A stretch of DNA of 34,330 bases, taken from assembly GCA_949290475.1 (NCBI GenBank), contig CASESB010000040.1, forward strand, positions 1-34,330. Reading direction: 5' to 3'. A program made the position numbers and the translations under genes. Source of the stretch: an uncultured Bacillota bacterium. Its GTDB lineage: Bacteria; Bacillota; Clostridia; Peptostreptococcales; Anaerovoracaceae. Positions 7,613-16,039 of the stretch are shown piece after piece (positions within the stretch are counted from its first letter, which is position 1; each line of letters begins with the position of its first letter). Under the pieces are notes generated by a model. It was not told the DNA's origin. It searched no databases and saw nothing but the letters and a program-made list of their open reading frames with translations.

Positions 7613-7643
7613 AACGCCTGCCGGGTTTCCCGCAGCAGGCGTT
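7613..7643 (-). terminator. Terminator after the saccharopine-dehydrogenase-like gene
   Basis: AACGCCTGC pairs with GCAGGCGTT, with an inner CGGG-AAA-CCCG, followed on the minus strand by TTCC. It is a very stable hairpin with a short U-tract, just upstream of the Rrf2 promoter. Confidence 0.65.
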
Positions 7644-7683
7644 CCTTGAGAATTACTTTTATCGTATGTTTTATGGCTTACGT

Positions 7684-8985
7684 TTACAGCTTCTTGATCT
7701 TCGTTTCCAGCGTGATGCCCAGCTCGGCAGCGTATTCGAAGTACGTATCCACCTGTTCGTCGCTCAGCATATCCGAAGAGATCAGACCCGTCTGGTCGAA
7801 CTTGTCGTTTACGAACATCTTGGAGAAGAAGAATCCACCCTGTCCCGTCAGGTACATCTCGGCAGTTATTCCCGCTCTCTCGAAGGATTCTACGAAGCCC
7901 GGCGCAAACACGTGGTTCTCTACCAGGATATCCTGTCCATCCTTCTTTCCGTAGGCTTCTATTACCATGCATCCCGAATCCAGCTTCAGACCTTCGTCGA
8001 TGATCTCCTGGATCTCTTCCCTGTACTTAGGAGCAGGCGGTATGTGAGTGAGGACGTAGTCGAACGGCACGATCTTGTTGCCCTTGTAGTCCTCAGCCTC
8101 GTGGCTCAGCAGTCCTGCCTCATAGAGCGGCTTGGCGAAGTCCATTCCGGCTCCAGCATACTTGAAGTAAGCGTTCTTGCAGCCCTTGAAGAACTTCTCG
8201 GCGTTGAATCCGTACTGCAGAGGCTCGTCGTGTGAATGCTCCATGAAAGTGATTTCCTCTTCCATGTAATCGTATTTCCTCTTGATAGGATTTCCGAACG
8301 CCGGTGTATTGACGAACTGGCCGTTTTCAAATGCCAGCGCCTGCTCGCTCATGTCGGTGAGCGCTGTGATCGGCGACCACCAGAACGGCTGGAATCTCTT
8401 GGCTATAGCGCCTTCCCAAACGATATTGTATATGGTATCGCAGGAATCAAGATGCCTTACCGCGTTTCTCGTCGCACAGCAGATGAGTCCCGGAGCGGAG
8501 CCCGTGCCCACGATAGCCAGCTTTCCTATCTCCTTGAACTTAGGACCGTATATGTTGAACTGCGCCTTCAGGCTGTCCATCCACTGCTTCGTGGCAGGTG
8601 AGGTAACCTTTGCGCCCAGGAAATTGTCATCCTTCTTGGCTTCCTCGCTGTTTCTCCATACGTCTGCCACGTTCTCAGCGATCGTGGACGCGTAGTCCTG
8701 ATAGTTGGCCTTTACCTCCAGCGCTGCATCGAGCACGTTCTTCGTGCATTCCAGCGGCAGTCCGTTGAGGATGAGATCCACGCCCTGAGCCGCAGCGACG
8801 ATGCTGTCCTTGTCATGCGCGTCCACCTGCGCTCCTCTGCCCTTCTTGATGGATTTAACGATGCTCTCCACCGCTTTCGGATCGTAATCCGCACATATTA
8901 TTTCTCCTACATTCGGTTCCTGATCGAGTCTCTTTGCTGCTGCGCTTCCCTGCGCTCCTACGCCTAACACTAATACCTTTTTCAT
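7684..8985 (-). CDS. Saccharopine dehydrogenase family NAD(P)-dependent oxidoreductase
   Basis: A 433-residue protein. Residues 3-30 carry the Rossmann motif VLVLGVGAQGSAAAKRL, with an acidic ADYD at the end of strand 2. The saccharopine dehydrogenase fold continues through LILNGLPLECTKNVLDAAL and GTGSAPGLICCATRNAVRHLD. The superfamily includes lysine-pathway saccharopine reductases and carboxynorspermidine dehydrogenases; the exact reaction cannot be fixed from sequence. The start has GAGGTGA seven bases ahead. It stands alone between a terminator and a 596-base spacer. A palindromic block (9001-9016) lies just before the ribosome site and could be an operator. Confidence 0.85.
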   Translation of the reverse strand: MKKVLVLGVGAQGSAAAKRLDQEPNVGEIICADYDPKAVESIVKSIKKGRGAQVDAHDKDSIVAAAQGVDLILNGLPLECTKNVLDAALEVKANYQDYASTIAENVADVWRNSEEAKKDDNFLGAKVTSPATKQWMDSLKAQFNIYGPKFKEIGKLAIVGTGSAPGLICCATRNAVRHLDSCDTIYNIVWEGAIAKRFQPFWWSPITALTDMSEQALAFENGQFVNTPAFGNPIKRKYDYMEEEITFMEHSHDEPLQYGFNAEKFFKGCKNAYFKYAGAGMDFAKPLYEAGLLSHEAEDYKGNKIVPFDYVLTHIPPAPKYREEIQEIIDEGLKLDSGCMVIEAYGKKDGQDILVENHVFAPGFVESFERAGITAEMYLTGQGGFFFSKMFVNDKFDQTGLISSDMLSDEQVDTYFEYAAELGITLETKIKKL

Positions 8986-9581
8986 AATTCACCTCATAAA
9001 ATATCATGATATCATGCAAGACGTTATTCACAGCTTTCAGCTTTCTGTATTGTTTCTATGCTCATGCTTTTCCGGCCGGCCTGTCTGCCGGACGGCTCCT
9101 GCATGTATCATGCTCTCAAATCAAATTTAAAATCAAAGTTACAATTACAATTTACAGTTACGTCTGTTAACGTTCTTAAATACATTATTCATATCGGAAT
9201 TTCCAGCAGGCGCCTCGCCCTGCTTTTCCACCTCCCAAAGTTCTCTCAGATAGCGGCCCGGTTCATCGTCCGGCTGTACCGCAGCATTAACTTTTTCTGT
9301 AAGGTGGTTTCCACGCTCCCTTCTGACTTTTATTTCCTAAACCATAACCCAAAACCACCGCCTCGCGCAAGACCATTAACGAATCTTCGCAAGATAATAC
9401 ATTGTTACTAAATTATCATTCTAAGAAAAAAACTATCGGCAACGTTGGGTTTTCGATGTTGCCGATAGTTTTTGAATTTTCTAAAAAATGTATAATATTT
9501 TTTCACTTTTCCGCAACTTTGTCATGATTATGTAAAGTTTCGGTAAAGTTATCTGCCGCCGCAGCAACATCCTGCAAATCG
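8986..9581. other. 596-base spacer with palindromes and a structured block, no gene recognised
   Basis: No convincing coding region. Next to the oxidoreductase start is the palindrome ATATCATGATAT (9001-9012), overlapping TGATATCA (9007-9014). Between about 9200 and 9360 are three stable potential helices: GCAGG/CCTGC (9206-9223), nested GCGG-CCGG/CCGG-CCGC (9253-9282), and GGTGGTTT/AAACCACC (9303-9359). These fit a leader RNA of the minus-strand oxidoreductase or a small RNA, but I could not match a known class. The leuB terminator occupies 9426-9473. Confidence 0.4.
9426..9473 (-). terminator. Terminator of the leu operon
   Basis: AAAAACTATCGGCAAC pairs with GTTGCCGATAGTTTTT, extended by wobble pairs toward a GGTTTT loop. 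On the minus strand it continues into TTTTTTTCTT about 110 bases after the leuB stop. Confidence 0.88.
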
Positions 9582-10655
9582 TCAGCCGATGTTGGCGGCG
9601 ATCAGGTCGCCGGCCTTTTCCGTGCCTATCGCCTCTTCGCCTTCGGCCGCTATGTCATGCGTCCTGTATCCGTCCGCCAGCACCTTCTTGACTGCGCTCT
9701 CCACGGCATCAGCCTCTTTCCCCAGCCCGAACGTATACCTCAACATCATGGCTGCCGACAGTATCGTCGCCATCGGATTGGCCATATCCTTGCCGGCTAT
9801 ATCGGGCGCGGAGCCGTGTACAGGCTCGTACATGCCGAAGTTGCCGGTAGCCAGGCTGGCCGACGGCAACATGCCGATCGATCCCGTTATCATGCTGGCC
9901 TCATCGGAAAGTATGTCTCCGAATATATTGCTTGTCACTATGACGTCGAACTGCTTCGGATTTCTCACCAGCTGCATGGCCGCGTTGTCAACGTACATGT
10001 TGTTCAGCTCCACCTCCGGGAACCTATCTCCGACCTCAGCCACTACGCGTCTCCACAGACGCGAGCTCTCCAGCACATTTGCCTTATCGACGCTGGTGAC
10101 CTTTTTCCCTCTCTTCATAGCCATATCGAAGGCCACTTCAGCGATCCTGCGCACCTCGCCCTCAGAATACTGCTCCACGTCGTAGGCAGCCGCACCCATA
10201 GCCGTGTCCTTCGTACCCTTCTCGCCGAAATATATGCCGCCCGTCAGCTCCCTGACTACGACTATATCGAGTCCGCCGGCTATGATCTCAGGCTTGAGCG
10301 GGCAGGCGTCCGCCAGCTCCTCGAACAGCATCGCCGGTCTGAGATTGGCGAAGAGCCCCAGCTCCTTTCTCAATCCCAGCAGAGCCATCTCCGGCCGCTC
10401 GTTTCCCGGAAGCGTATCCCATTTCCAGCCGCCTACGGCGCCCAGAAGGACCGCATCAGAGGCTTTGCATACGTCTATCGTCTCCTGCGGCAGGCAGCCG
10501 CCGGTCGCATCTATCGCGCAGCCTCCCGCCAGCACCTTTTCGTATTTGAAGCTGTGGCCGTAAACCTCTCCGACCTTGTCCAGGACCTTAAGCGTCTGCG
10601 CCACGACCTCCGGTCCTATACCGTCTCCCGGTACTACAGCTATCCTGTATTCCAT
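9582..10655 (-). CDS. leuB: 3-isopropylmalate dehydrogenase LeuB
   Basis: A 357-residue NAD-dependent dehydrogenase that oxidises and decarboxylates 3-isopropylmalate to 2-ketoisocaproate, the last pathway-specific step before leucine. Signatures: [12 protein letters not shown] at the N-terminus, [28 protein letters not shown], and the NAD and metal motif [20 protein letters not shown] followed by [14 protein letters not shown]. Length fits the family. GAGGAGG lies upstream of the ATG, and the gene begins 13 bases after the leuD stop. It is the last gene of the T-box-controlled leu operon. Confidence 0.97.
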   Translation of the reverse strand: MEYRIAVVPGDGIGPEVVAQTLKVLDKVGEVYGHSFKYEKVLAGGCAIDATGGCLPQETIDVCKASDAVLLGAVGGWKWDTLPGNERPEMALLGLRKELGLFANLRPAMLFEELADACPLKPEIIAGGLDIVVVRELTGGIYFGEKGTKDTAMGAAAYDVEQYSEGEVRRIAEVAFDMAMKRGKKVTSVDKANVLESSRLWRRVVAEVGDRFPEVELNNMYVDNAAMQLVRNPKQFDVIVTSNIFGDILSDEASMITGSIGMLPSASLATGNFGMYEPVHGSAPDIAGKDMANPMATILSAAMMLRYTFGLGKEADAVESAVKKVLADGYRTHDIAAEGEEAIGTEKAGDLIAANIG

Positions 10656-10668
10656 TTTCCTTCCTCCT

Positions 10669-11154
10669 CTACTTGCCCGTAAGGCTGTTCATCAGTCCGC
10701 CCTTAGCCATGATATCCTTTATGAACTCAGGAAACGGCAGCGCCTGATATGTCTCGCCCTTCGTCTCGTTCGTTATTACTCCTGTATCGAAATCTACGGA
10801 GACCCTGTCGCCGTTCTCTATCCTTTCGCTGGCCTCCGGACATTCGAGTATCGGAAGTCCGATATTGATGGAATTCCTGTAAAATATCCTGGCAAATGTC
10901 TTGGCTATGACGCAGTCGATACCGCTGGCCTTGATGGCTATCGGCGCATGCTCACGCGAGGATCCGCAGCCGAAATTTTCGCCGCCCACCATGATATCGC
11001 CGTCCTTCACTTTGTTGACAAAATCCGCATCTATATCCTCCATGCAGTGCGCCGCCAGCTCCTTATGGTCGGCGGTGTTCAGATGTCTTGCCGGAATAAT
11101 GACATCGGTATCCACGTTGTCTCCGTATTTATGTACGATTCCCTGTGCTTTCAT
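10669..11154 (-). CDS. leuD: 3-isopropylmalate dehydratase small subunit LeuD
   Basis: A 161-residue swivel-domain subunit that pairs with LeuC to isomerise 2-isopropylmalate to 3-isopropylmalate. Seen: [15 protein letters not shown] near the start, [16 protein letters not shown] and [14 protein letters not shown]. The short length is that of the LeuD form found in Archaea and many Clostridia, not the roughly 200-residue E. coli form. Two ATGs lie in tandem; I chose the second (11154), 5 bases after AAGGAGG, because the first is too close to it and family members begin M(K)[15 protein letters not shown]. Confidence 0.95.
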   Translation of the reverse strand: MKAQGIVHKYGDNVDTDVIIPARHLNTADHKELAAHCMEDIDADFVNKVKDGDIMVGGENFGCGSSREHAPIAIKASGIDCVIAKTFARIFYRNSINIGLPILECPEASERIENGDRVSVDFDTGVITNETKGETYQALPFPEFIKDIMAKGGLMNSLTGK

Positions 11155-11202
11155 CATTTCCTCCTTAATCAAACGTCGCCCGTGCTTTCTATGCCGGCGC
11201 GT

Positions 11203-12465
11203 CTACAGAATTTCGTCAGGACCGCTTATCCTGCCCGTGACGGCCGATGCCGCCGCTACAGCCGGGCTGGCCAGATATACCTCCGACTTCACGTGGCCCA
11301 TCCTGCCTACGAAGTTTCTGTTGGTGGTTGCTACGCAGCGCTCTCCCGCCGCCAGGATGCCCATATGGCCTCCCAGACACGGACCGCACGTCGGTGTCGA
11401 TACCACGCATCCCGCGTCTATGAATATATCGAGATAGCCGTTGGCTATGCAGTCCTTGTAGACCTGCTGTGTGGCCGGTATGATTATCGCCCTCACGTCA
11501 GGATGCACCTTCTTGCCTTTAAAGATCTTCGCCGCCAGAGCCATGTCCTCAAGTCTGCCGTTCGTACAGGAGCCTATGACTACCTGCTGGATGTTTATAT
11601 CTCCGACCTGATCGATGGTCCTGGTGTTTTCCGGCAGGTGCGGGAACGAAACCGTCGGCTTCAGGGACGAAAGATCTATGTCGTAGATCTCCACGTACTG
11701 CGCATCGTCGTCGGGCGCGTAGACCGTCCACTCTCCGCCCACTCTGCCTCTCATGTATTCCTCGGTCACGGCGTCGACCATGAATATGCCGTTCTTGGCT
11801 CCCGCCTCTATGGCCATGTTGGCTATGCAGAGCCTGTCGTCCATGGAAAGGCTGGCAAGCCCCTCGCCCATGAACTCCATGGATCTGTAGAGCGCGCCGT
11901 CAACTCCGATCATTCCTATGATGTGCAGGATGACGTCCTTGCCGGTCACGTTCTCCTGCAGGCTGCCGGTGAGGTTGAACCTGATCGCCTCAGGAACCTT
12001 GAACCACGCTTTGCCCGTGGCCATGCCGGCCGCCATATCGGTGCTGCCCACTCCCGTGGAAAACGCACCCAGCGCGCCGTATGTGCACGTGTGTGAATCC
12101 GCTCCGATGATACAGTCGCCGGCCTTCACCAGTCCCTGCTCAGGAAGCAGGGCGTGCTCTATGCCCATCCTGCCGACGTCAAAGAAATTCTTGACGTCAA
12201 ATTTTCTGGCAAACGTCCTGCACTGCATACACTGCTCCGCAGCCTTGATGTCCTTGTTCGGTGTGAAGTGGTCCATTACCAGAGATATCTTCTCCCTGTC
12301 AAAGATGCCGTCAAATCCGGCCTTCTCGAATTCATTGACCGCCACCGGCGTAGTGATGTCGTTACCCAGCACCATATCGAGATCCGCCATTATGAGCTGC
12401 CCCGCCTCGACGCTGTCGAGCCCCGCGTGAGCAGCAAGGATCTTCTGGGTCATCGTCATTCCCAT
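11203..12465 (-). CDS. leuC: 3-isopropylmalate dehydratase large subunit LeuC
   Basis: A 420-residue aconitase-family subunit carrying the 4Fe-4S cluster. The three cysteine ligands are in VIGSCTNGR and in [28 protein letters not shown] forms the substrate loop. The length of about 420 matches the LeuC type that partners with a short LeuD, as found here. AAGGAGG sits nine bases before the ATG. It lies between leuA (69-base gap) and leuD (48-base gap). Confidence 0.97.
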   Translation of the reverse strand: MGMTMTQKILAAHAGLDSVEAGQLIMADLDMVLGNDITTPVAVNEFEKAGFDGIFDREKISLVMDHFTPNKDIKAAEQCMQCRTFARKFDVKNFFDVGRMGIEHALLPEQGLVKAGDCIIGADSHTCTYGALGAFSTGVGSTDMAAGMATGKAWFKVPEAIRFNLTGSLQENVTGKDVILHIIGMIGVDGALYRSMEFMGEGLASLSMDDRLCIANMAIEAGAKNGIFMVDAVTEEYMRGRVGGEWTVYAPDDDAQYVEIYDIDLSSLKPTVSFPHLPENTRTIDQVGDINIQQVVIGSCTNGRLEDMALAAKIFKGKKVHPDVRAIIIPATQQVYKDCIANGYLDIFIDAGCVVSTPTCGPCLGGHMGILAAGERCVATTNRNFVGRMGHVKSEVYLASPAVAAASAVTGRISGPDEIL

Positions 12466-12534
12466 TTTGAATTTCCTCCTTGATGTATTTATCTGTTTAT
12501 TTTCACTCTGTTGCGCTTATTCCACGCATTCCGC

Positions 12535-14235
12535 TTATTCCACGAAATGGTCCTTCTTGTTCTGTCTGTTGAGTGCGCTCACCAGCGCGTTGACCGACGC
12601 CAGGATGATGTCCTCGTGAGTGCCGACTCCCCAGAACTCGTTGCCTTCTCCGTCCTCGATGCAGACATACGCCGCCGCCTTGGAGGTGGATTCCGAGGAA
12701 AGCGCGTGCTCCGAATACGTCACGAACTTGTAATCGAACGTATACGGCGACATCTTCAGCGCGTTGCTGATGGCGTCTAGTCTGCCGTTACCGACTGCCT
12801 CGAACGAATACACCTTGCCGGCTATCCTCACCTTGATATCGGCGATCATGCCGTCGTTCGACTTGTAATCCGAAGCCTTCCTGAAAACGGCGTCCGTTAT
12901 GTCTATCGGATCGAATACGTTGACGTATTCCCTGGCGAACGCCTGATATACCTCTACAGGCGTAAGCTCCTTGTGCTCCTCATCCGAGATATCCTTGACC
13001 ATGTACCCCAGCTCTTCTCTCATCTGCTGCGGTATCACGTAACCGAAATTCTGCTCCAGGATATATGCCACGCCGCCCTTGCCGGACTGGCTGTTTATCC
13101 TTATGACATCCGCCTCGTATTCTCTGCCCACATCGTGCGGATCGAGCGGCAGATACGGTACGGACCATGTCTTGAGGTCTTTATCCTTATGCCACTTCAT
13201 GCCCTTGGCTATAGCGTCCTGATGCGATCCCGAGAAGGCCGCAAACACGAGCTGTCCGCCGTACGGCTGTCGCGGATAAACTTTCATGTCCGTATATTTC
13301 TCGTATGTCTCGACAACCTCCGGCATGTTGGAAAAATCCAGGCCCGGATCCACGCCATGGCAGAACATATTCATGGCCAGCGTCACGATATCGACGTTGC
13401 CCGTTCTCTCACCATTTCCGAAGAGCGTGCCCTCTATCCTGTCGCCTCCGGCCAGCAGTCCCAGCTCAGCGTCGGCCACCGCCGTGCCTCTGTCGTTGTG
13501 CGGGTGAAGCGATACGAGAACATTCTCCCTGTTGTGGAGATTAGCGCACATATACTCTATCTGCGACGCGTATACGTGCGGCATCGACATCTCGACCGTA
13601 GCCGGCAGATTGATGATCACCTTGTTGTCAGGCGTCGGCTGCCATATGTCTATGACCGCATTGCATATCTCTACCGCAAACTCTACCTCCGTGCCTGTGA
13701 AGCTCTCCGGTGAGTATTCAAACGTGAAATCCGTCTCCGGATGCTTGGCGGCATACTCCTTCATGAGCGATGCCCCGTCGGTGGCGATCTTGATGATCTC
13801 CTCCTTGCTCTTCTTGAACACCTGCTCCCTCTGAGCCAGCGAGGTGGAATTGTAGAGATGCACGATAGCTCTCTTCATCCCAGCCAGAGATTCAAACGTC
13901 TTCTTTATTATATGCTTTCGCGACTGCGTCAGCACCTGTATGGTCACATCGTCAGGTATGAGATCCTCGTCCACCAGCTTTCTCAGGAACTGGTACTCCG
14001 TCTTGGAGGCCGCCGGGAAGCCCACCTCGATCTCCTTGAAGCCTATCTTCAGCAGGAATTTGTAGAATTCCACCTTTTCACTGAGACTCATGGGAACTAT
14101 GAGCGCCTGATTGCCGTCCCGCAGATCTACGCTGCACCATCTCGGCGCCTTTTCTATATGATCCTTCTTTACCCATTCGTAATGAGGCTCGGGCGGCGGG
14201 AAGTAGCCCACCTTGTACTTTTCGCTGTTTTTCAT
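12535..14235 (-). CDS. leuA: 2-isopropylmalate synthase LeuA (long, LeuA2-type)
   Basis: A 566-residue enzyme condensing acetyl-CoA with 2-ketoisovalerate, the committed step to leucine. The catalytic DRE-TIM barrel shows SVDLRDGNQALI (about 35-46), FKEIEVGFPAASKTE, SLHPHNDRGTAVADAELG (metal-binding HPHND) and GNGERTGNVDIVTLAMN. The C-terminal region from about 430 on (YKSNDGMIADIKVRIAGK, then ALSSESTSKAAAYVCIEDG) is the LeuA dimer domain that binds leucine for feedback inhibition. It belongs to the longer yeast/actinobacterial-like branch (N-terminal YFPPPEPHYEWVKKDHIEKAPRW), not the E. coli branch of about 520 residues. The ribosome site is AGAAAGG. It is the first gene of the operon, behind a leucine T-box. 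Confidence 0.97.
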   Translation of the reverse strand: MKNSEKYKVGYFPPPEPHYEWVKKDHIEKAPRWCSVDLRDGNQALIVPMSLSEKVEFYKFLLKIGFKEIEVGFPAASKTEYQFLRKLVDEDLIPDDVTIQVLTQSRKHIIKKTFESLAGMKRAIVHLYNSTSLAQREQVFKKSKEEIIKIATDGASLMKEYAAKHPETDFTFEYSPESFTGTEVEFAVEICNAVIDIWQPTPDNKVIINLPATVEMSMPHVYASQIEYMCANLHNRENVLVSLHPHNDRGTAVADAELGLLAGGDRIEGTLFGNGERTGNVDIVTLAMNMFCHGVDPGLDFSNMPEVVETYEKYTDMKVYPRQPYGGQLVFAAFSGSHQDAIAKGMKWHKDKDLKTWSVPYLPLDPHDVGREYEADVIRINSQSGKGGVAYILEQNFGYVIPQQMREELGYMVKDISDEEHKELTPVEVYQAFAREYVNVFDPIDITDAVFRKASDYKSNDGMIADIKVRIAGKVYSFEAVGNGRLDAISNALKMSPYTFDYKFVTYSEHALSSESTSKAAAYVCIEDGEGNEFWGVGTHEDIILASVNALVSALNRQNKKDHFVE

Positions 14236-14279
14236 ATTACCTTTCTCCTTTTTCCCGTACCGGTCGTCCTTTAATACTC

Positions 14280-14526
14280 AAAAAACCTTCGTCTCAAAGC
14301 AAGAGACGAAGGCGTTAGCTTCCGCGGTACCACTCTTATTGACATGCTGTTTCGGCTCCCGCCGTTCCCGTCGCTCCCGCAATCCGGAAAAATCACATGT
14401 CCCCTCAAAAGTTTGACGCTCCCGGGTGAGACATCCGACTCCGTATACAGTCTTGCACCGGCCGACTGCTCGCTGAAATACTTTCGTCAGACTTATTCCG
14501 TTCATCGCGTCCGTATTTACATGTAT
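14280..14526 (-). promoter_or_regulatory. T-box leader (tRNA-Leu) of the leu operon
   Basis: On the minus strand the leader contains the T-box signature AGAGTGGTACCGCGGAA (14320-14336). It is followed by a terminator hairpin CCTTCGTCTC/GAGACGAAGG (14286-14312) and a T-run. The TGGT in the bulge would pair with the ACCA end of a tRNA with discriminator A, as in tRNA-Leu. A CTC triplet followed by A on the 3' side of stem I (14428-14430) is the likely leucine specifier; this placement is inferred without a folding run. Uncharged tRNA-Leu would favour the antiterminator and switch leuACDB on. Confidence 0.92.
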
Positions 14527-14532
14527 GTTACT

Positions 14533-14561
14533 AATATATAGGAAGGCGCCTGGTTTGTCAA
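14533..14561 (-). promoter_or_regulatory. Promoter of the leu operon
   Basis: On the minus strand TTGACA (14556-14561), a 17-base spacer and TATATT (14533-14538). It begins 9 bases after the stop codon of the efflux transporter and fires into the T-box leader. Confidence 0.85.
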
Positions 14562-14570
14562 CAAAAAAAT

Positions 14571-15773
14571 TTACCGCAGATCCTTGGCCAGCATGCCTGA
14601 TTTCAGCAGCGCCAGCCATCCCGCCAGAGCCAGAGCGGCGCCTCCCGCGAGGATGATGCCCAGGCCTGTGATGAAGCTGCTCCAGCCCAGCGTTCCTAAC
14701 ACCATTCCCAGACTGCCCAGCACCGTATGCGTGAAGTTTATGAGCGCCGATGCCGAACCGATATCGCGATCCTGCTGATTCAGCAATATCGCTGTGCTGA
14801 ACGGCCGCACCGCGCTCTCTATGATGGTAAACGGCAGGAAGCACAGCAGGAACACCACGGGCGCCGCGCTTCCAAAAATCAGCAGCATCACACCGCAGGC
14901 CAGCGAAACGAACACCGCCGCATTCATGAACGATCTGCCGCCCATCCGCCTCACTATTTTCAGATATACCACGGGACCCAGTATCGAGACCGCCGAATTG
15001 ACCGCGAAATAGTAGCTGTATGCCGTCTCCGAAAGCGAGAAAAAGTCTATATATATGTAGGAACAAACCGAGATGTAGGCCATATACGGAGCCGACAGCA
15101 CTCCCACGGTAAGCAGGAACAACGAAAAGCCGCCGTTTTTGCCGACGCTGTAGAGCCCGCCCAGACTGCCCAGCACCGACACTTCCTCTCTTTTCCCTTC
15201 GGGAAGCGTCTCCTGCAGCAGCGCTACCGCCAGCAGACACAGCAGCGCCATCGCCGCCAGCACCCAAAACGTGGCTCGCCATCCGGACAGCGTCACTACC
15301 CAGGCGCCGACGATCGGCGCTACCATGGGCGCTATCACAGCCATCGCCTGCACGACGGCCAGCACCACATCCCTCGTTTTCTTTTCAAAGCAGTCCTTGA
15401 TCATCGCCGTCGATACGGCGATCATGCAGCCTGCTCCCAGCGCCTGCGCTATGCGCGCTCCGATCAGAAACGCTATGCTCGGCGCCATGGCGCACGCCGC
15501 GCTGCAGACCATATATATGGCCGTGCCGGCCAGCAGCATCGGCTTCCTGCCGTACTTGTCGCTCAGCGGTCCGAACAGCAGTATCCCCACCGCCATAAAA
15601 AAGAAAAATCCCACGAGCGTAAAGTTGACCACCGATTCCGTCGTGTCGAACACCTGCGTCATATGCGGTACGGCCGGCAGATACATGTCAAGCGACAGCG
15701 GCACTATCATATTCATGAACGCAATCAGTACAATCAGCCCCTTCTGTCCAAGATATCTTTGCTGCGTTCCCAT
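14571..15773 (-). CDS. MFS transporter, Bcr/CflA drug-resistance type
   Basis: A 400-residue membrane protein with 12 predicted hydrophobic segments. Features of the 12-helix drug:proton antiporters: SLDMYLPAVPHM in helix 1 (conserved in Bcr/CflA), GPLSDKYGRKPMLL (motif A, loop 2-3), RIAQALGAGCMIAVSTAMIKD (motif B), and GWRATFWVLAAMALL. Bcr/CflA members export bicyclomycin, chloramphenicol, sulfonamides or dipeptides; the substrate is not predictable here. AGAGGAGG lies just before the ATG. It directly precedes the leu promoter, but I see no terminator of its own between them, so its transcript may run into the T-box terminator. Confidence 0.9.
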   Translation of the reverse strand: MGTQQRYLGQKGLIVLIAFMNMIVPLSLDMYLPAVPHMTQVFDTTESVVNFTLVGFFFFMAVGILLFGPLSDKYGRKPMLLAGTAIYMVCSAACAMAPSIAFLIGARIAQALGAGCMIAVSTAMIKDCFEKKTRDVVLAVVQAMAVIAPMVAPIVGAWVVTLSGWRATFWVLAAMALLCLLAVALLQETLPEGKREEVSVLGSLGGLYSVGKNGGFSLFLLTVGVLSAPYMAYISVCSYIYIDFFSLSETAYSYYFAVNSAVSILGPVVYLKIVRRMGGRSFMNAAVFVSLACGVMLLIFGSAAPVVFLLCFLPFTIIESAVRPFSTAILLNQQDRDIGSASALINFTHTVLGSLGMVLGTLGWSSFITGLGIILAGGAALALAGWLALLKSGMLAKDLR

Positions 15774-16039
15774 AAACTCCTCCTCTTAGCTCTGCTTTAA
15801 CAAAATACGGCGTCTTGTCCTGCGCTTTCATTAACAATTATCTACATTTCTGCTTTTTCGCTAAATGTATGCATGAAGCAATGGGTTTGAGTAATTCGGA
15901 CTTTTTTAGTAAAGGGCTGGGGCAGTCAGTTGCCCCGCTTTAATGGACTTTGCTCACGCAGACTGTTGAAATCAATCCCTACATTTTTCAAAAAGCGCAT
16001 ATTATAGGTAATATCTTCATGTTCAGCGAAAACGAACGC
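15774..16039. other. Intergenic region with a hairpin and one copy of a dispersed repeat
   Basis: No gene seen. The hairpin GGGGCA/TGCCCC (15919-15936), flanked by AAAG/CTTT, lies 100 bases after the aldo/keto-reductase-like stop and may end its transcript, although no U-tract follows. The repeat at 15869-15960 is described separately. Confidence 0.4.
15869..15960. repeat. Dispersed intergenic repeat, copy A
   Basis: Shares ordered blocks with 25595-25692: GCAT.AA.CAATGGGTTT, then GGACT followed by a T-rich stretch and GTA.AGGGCT, then GCTTTAA, then a final ACGCA. Spacing differs by small insertions. Homology was judged by eye. Confidence 0.5.

Noticed and set aside
9007-9014. TGATATCA near the oxidoreductase start, the same octamer as the SPFH operator.
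   Set aside because: It is a single copy, not a tandem pair, and an eight-base palindrome is expected about once by chance in a window of this size, so a shared regulator is not supported.
9295-9330. Plus-strand AAGGTGGTTTCCACGCTCCC looks like a T-box core.
   Set aside because: It has an extra base in the bulge, no terminator overlapping it and no plus-strand gene downstream. It is better explained as a local GTGG/CCAC hairpin.
9475-9489. AATTTTCTAAAAAAT, 13 of 15 match to the CodY box, after the leuB terminator.
   Set aside because: It lies between a terminator and the end of leuB with no promoter for it to control; a chance match in AT-rich DNA is more likely.
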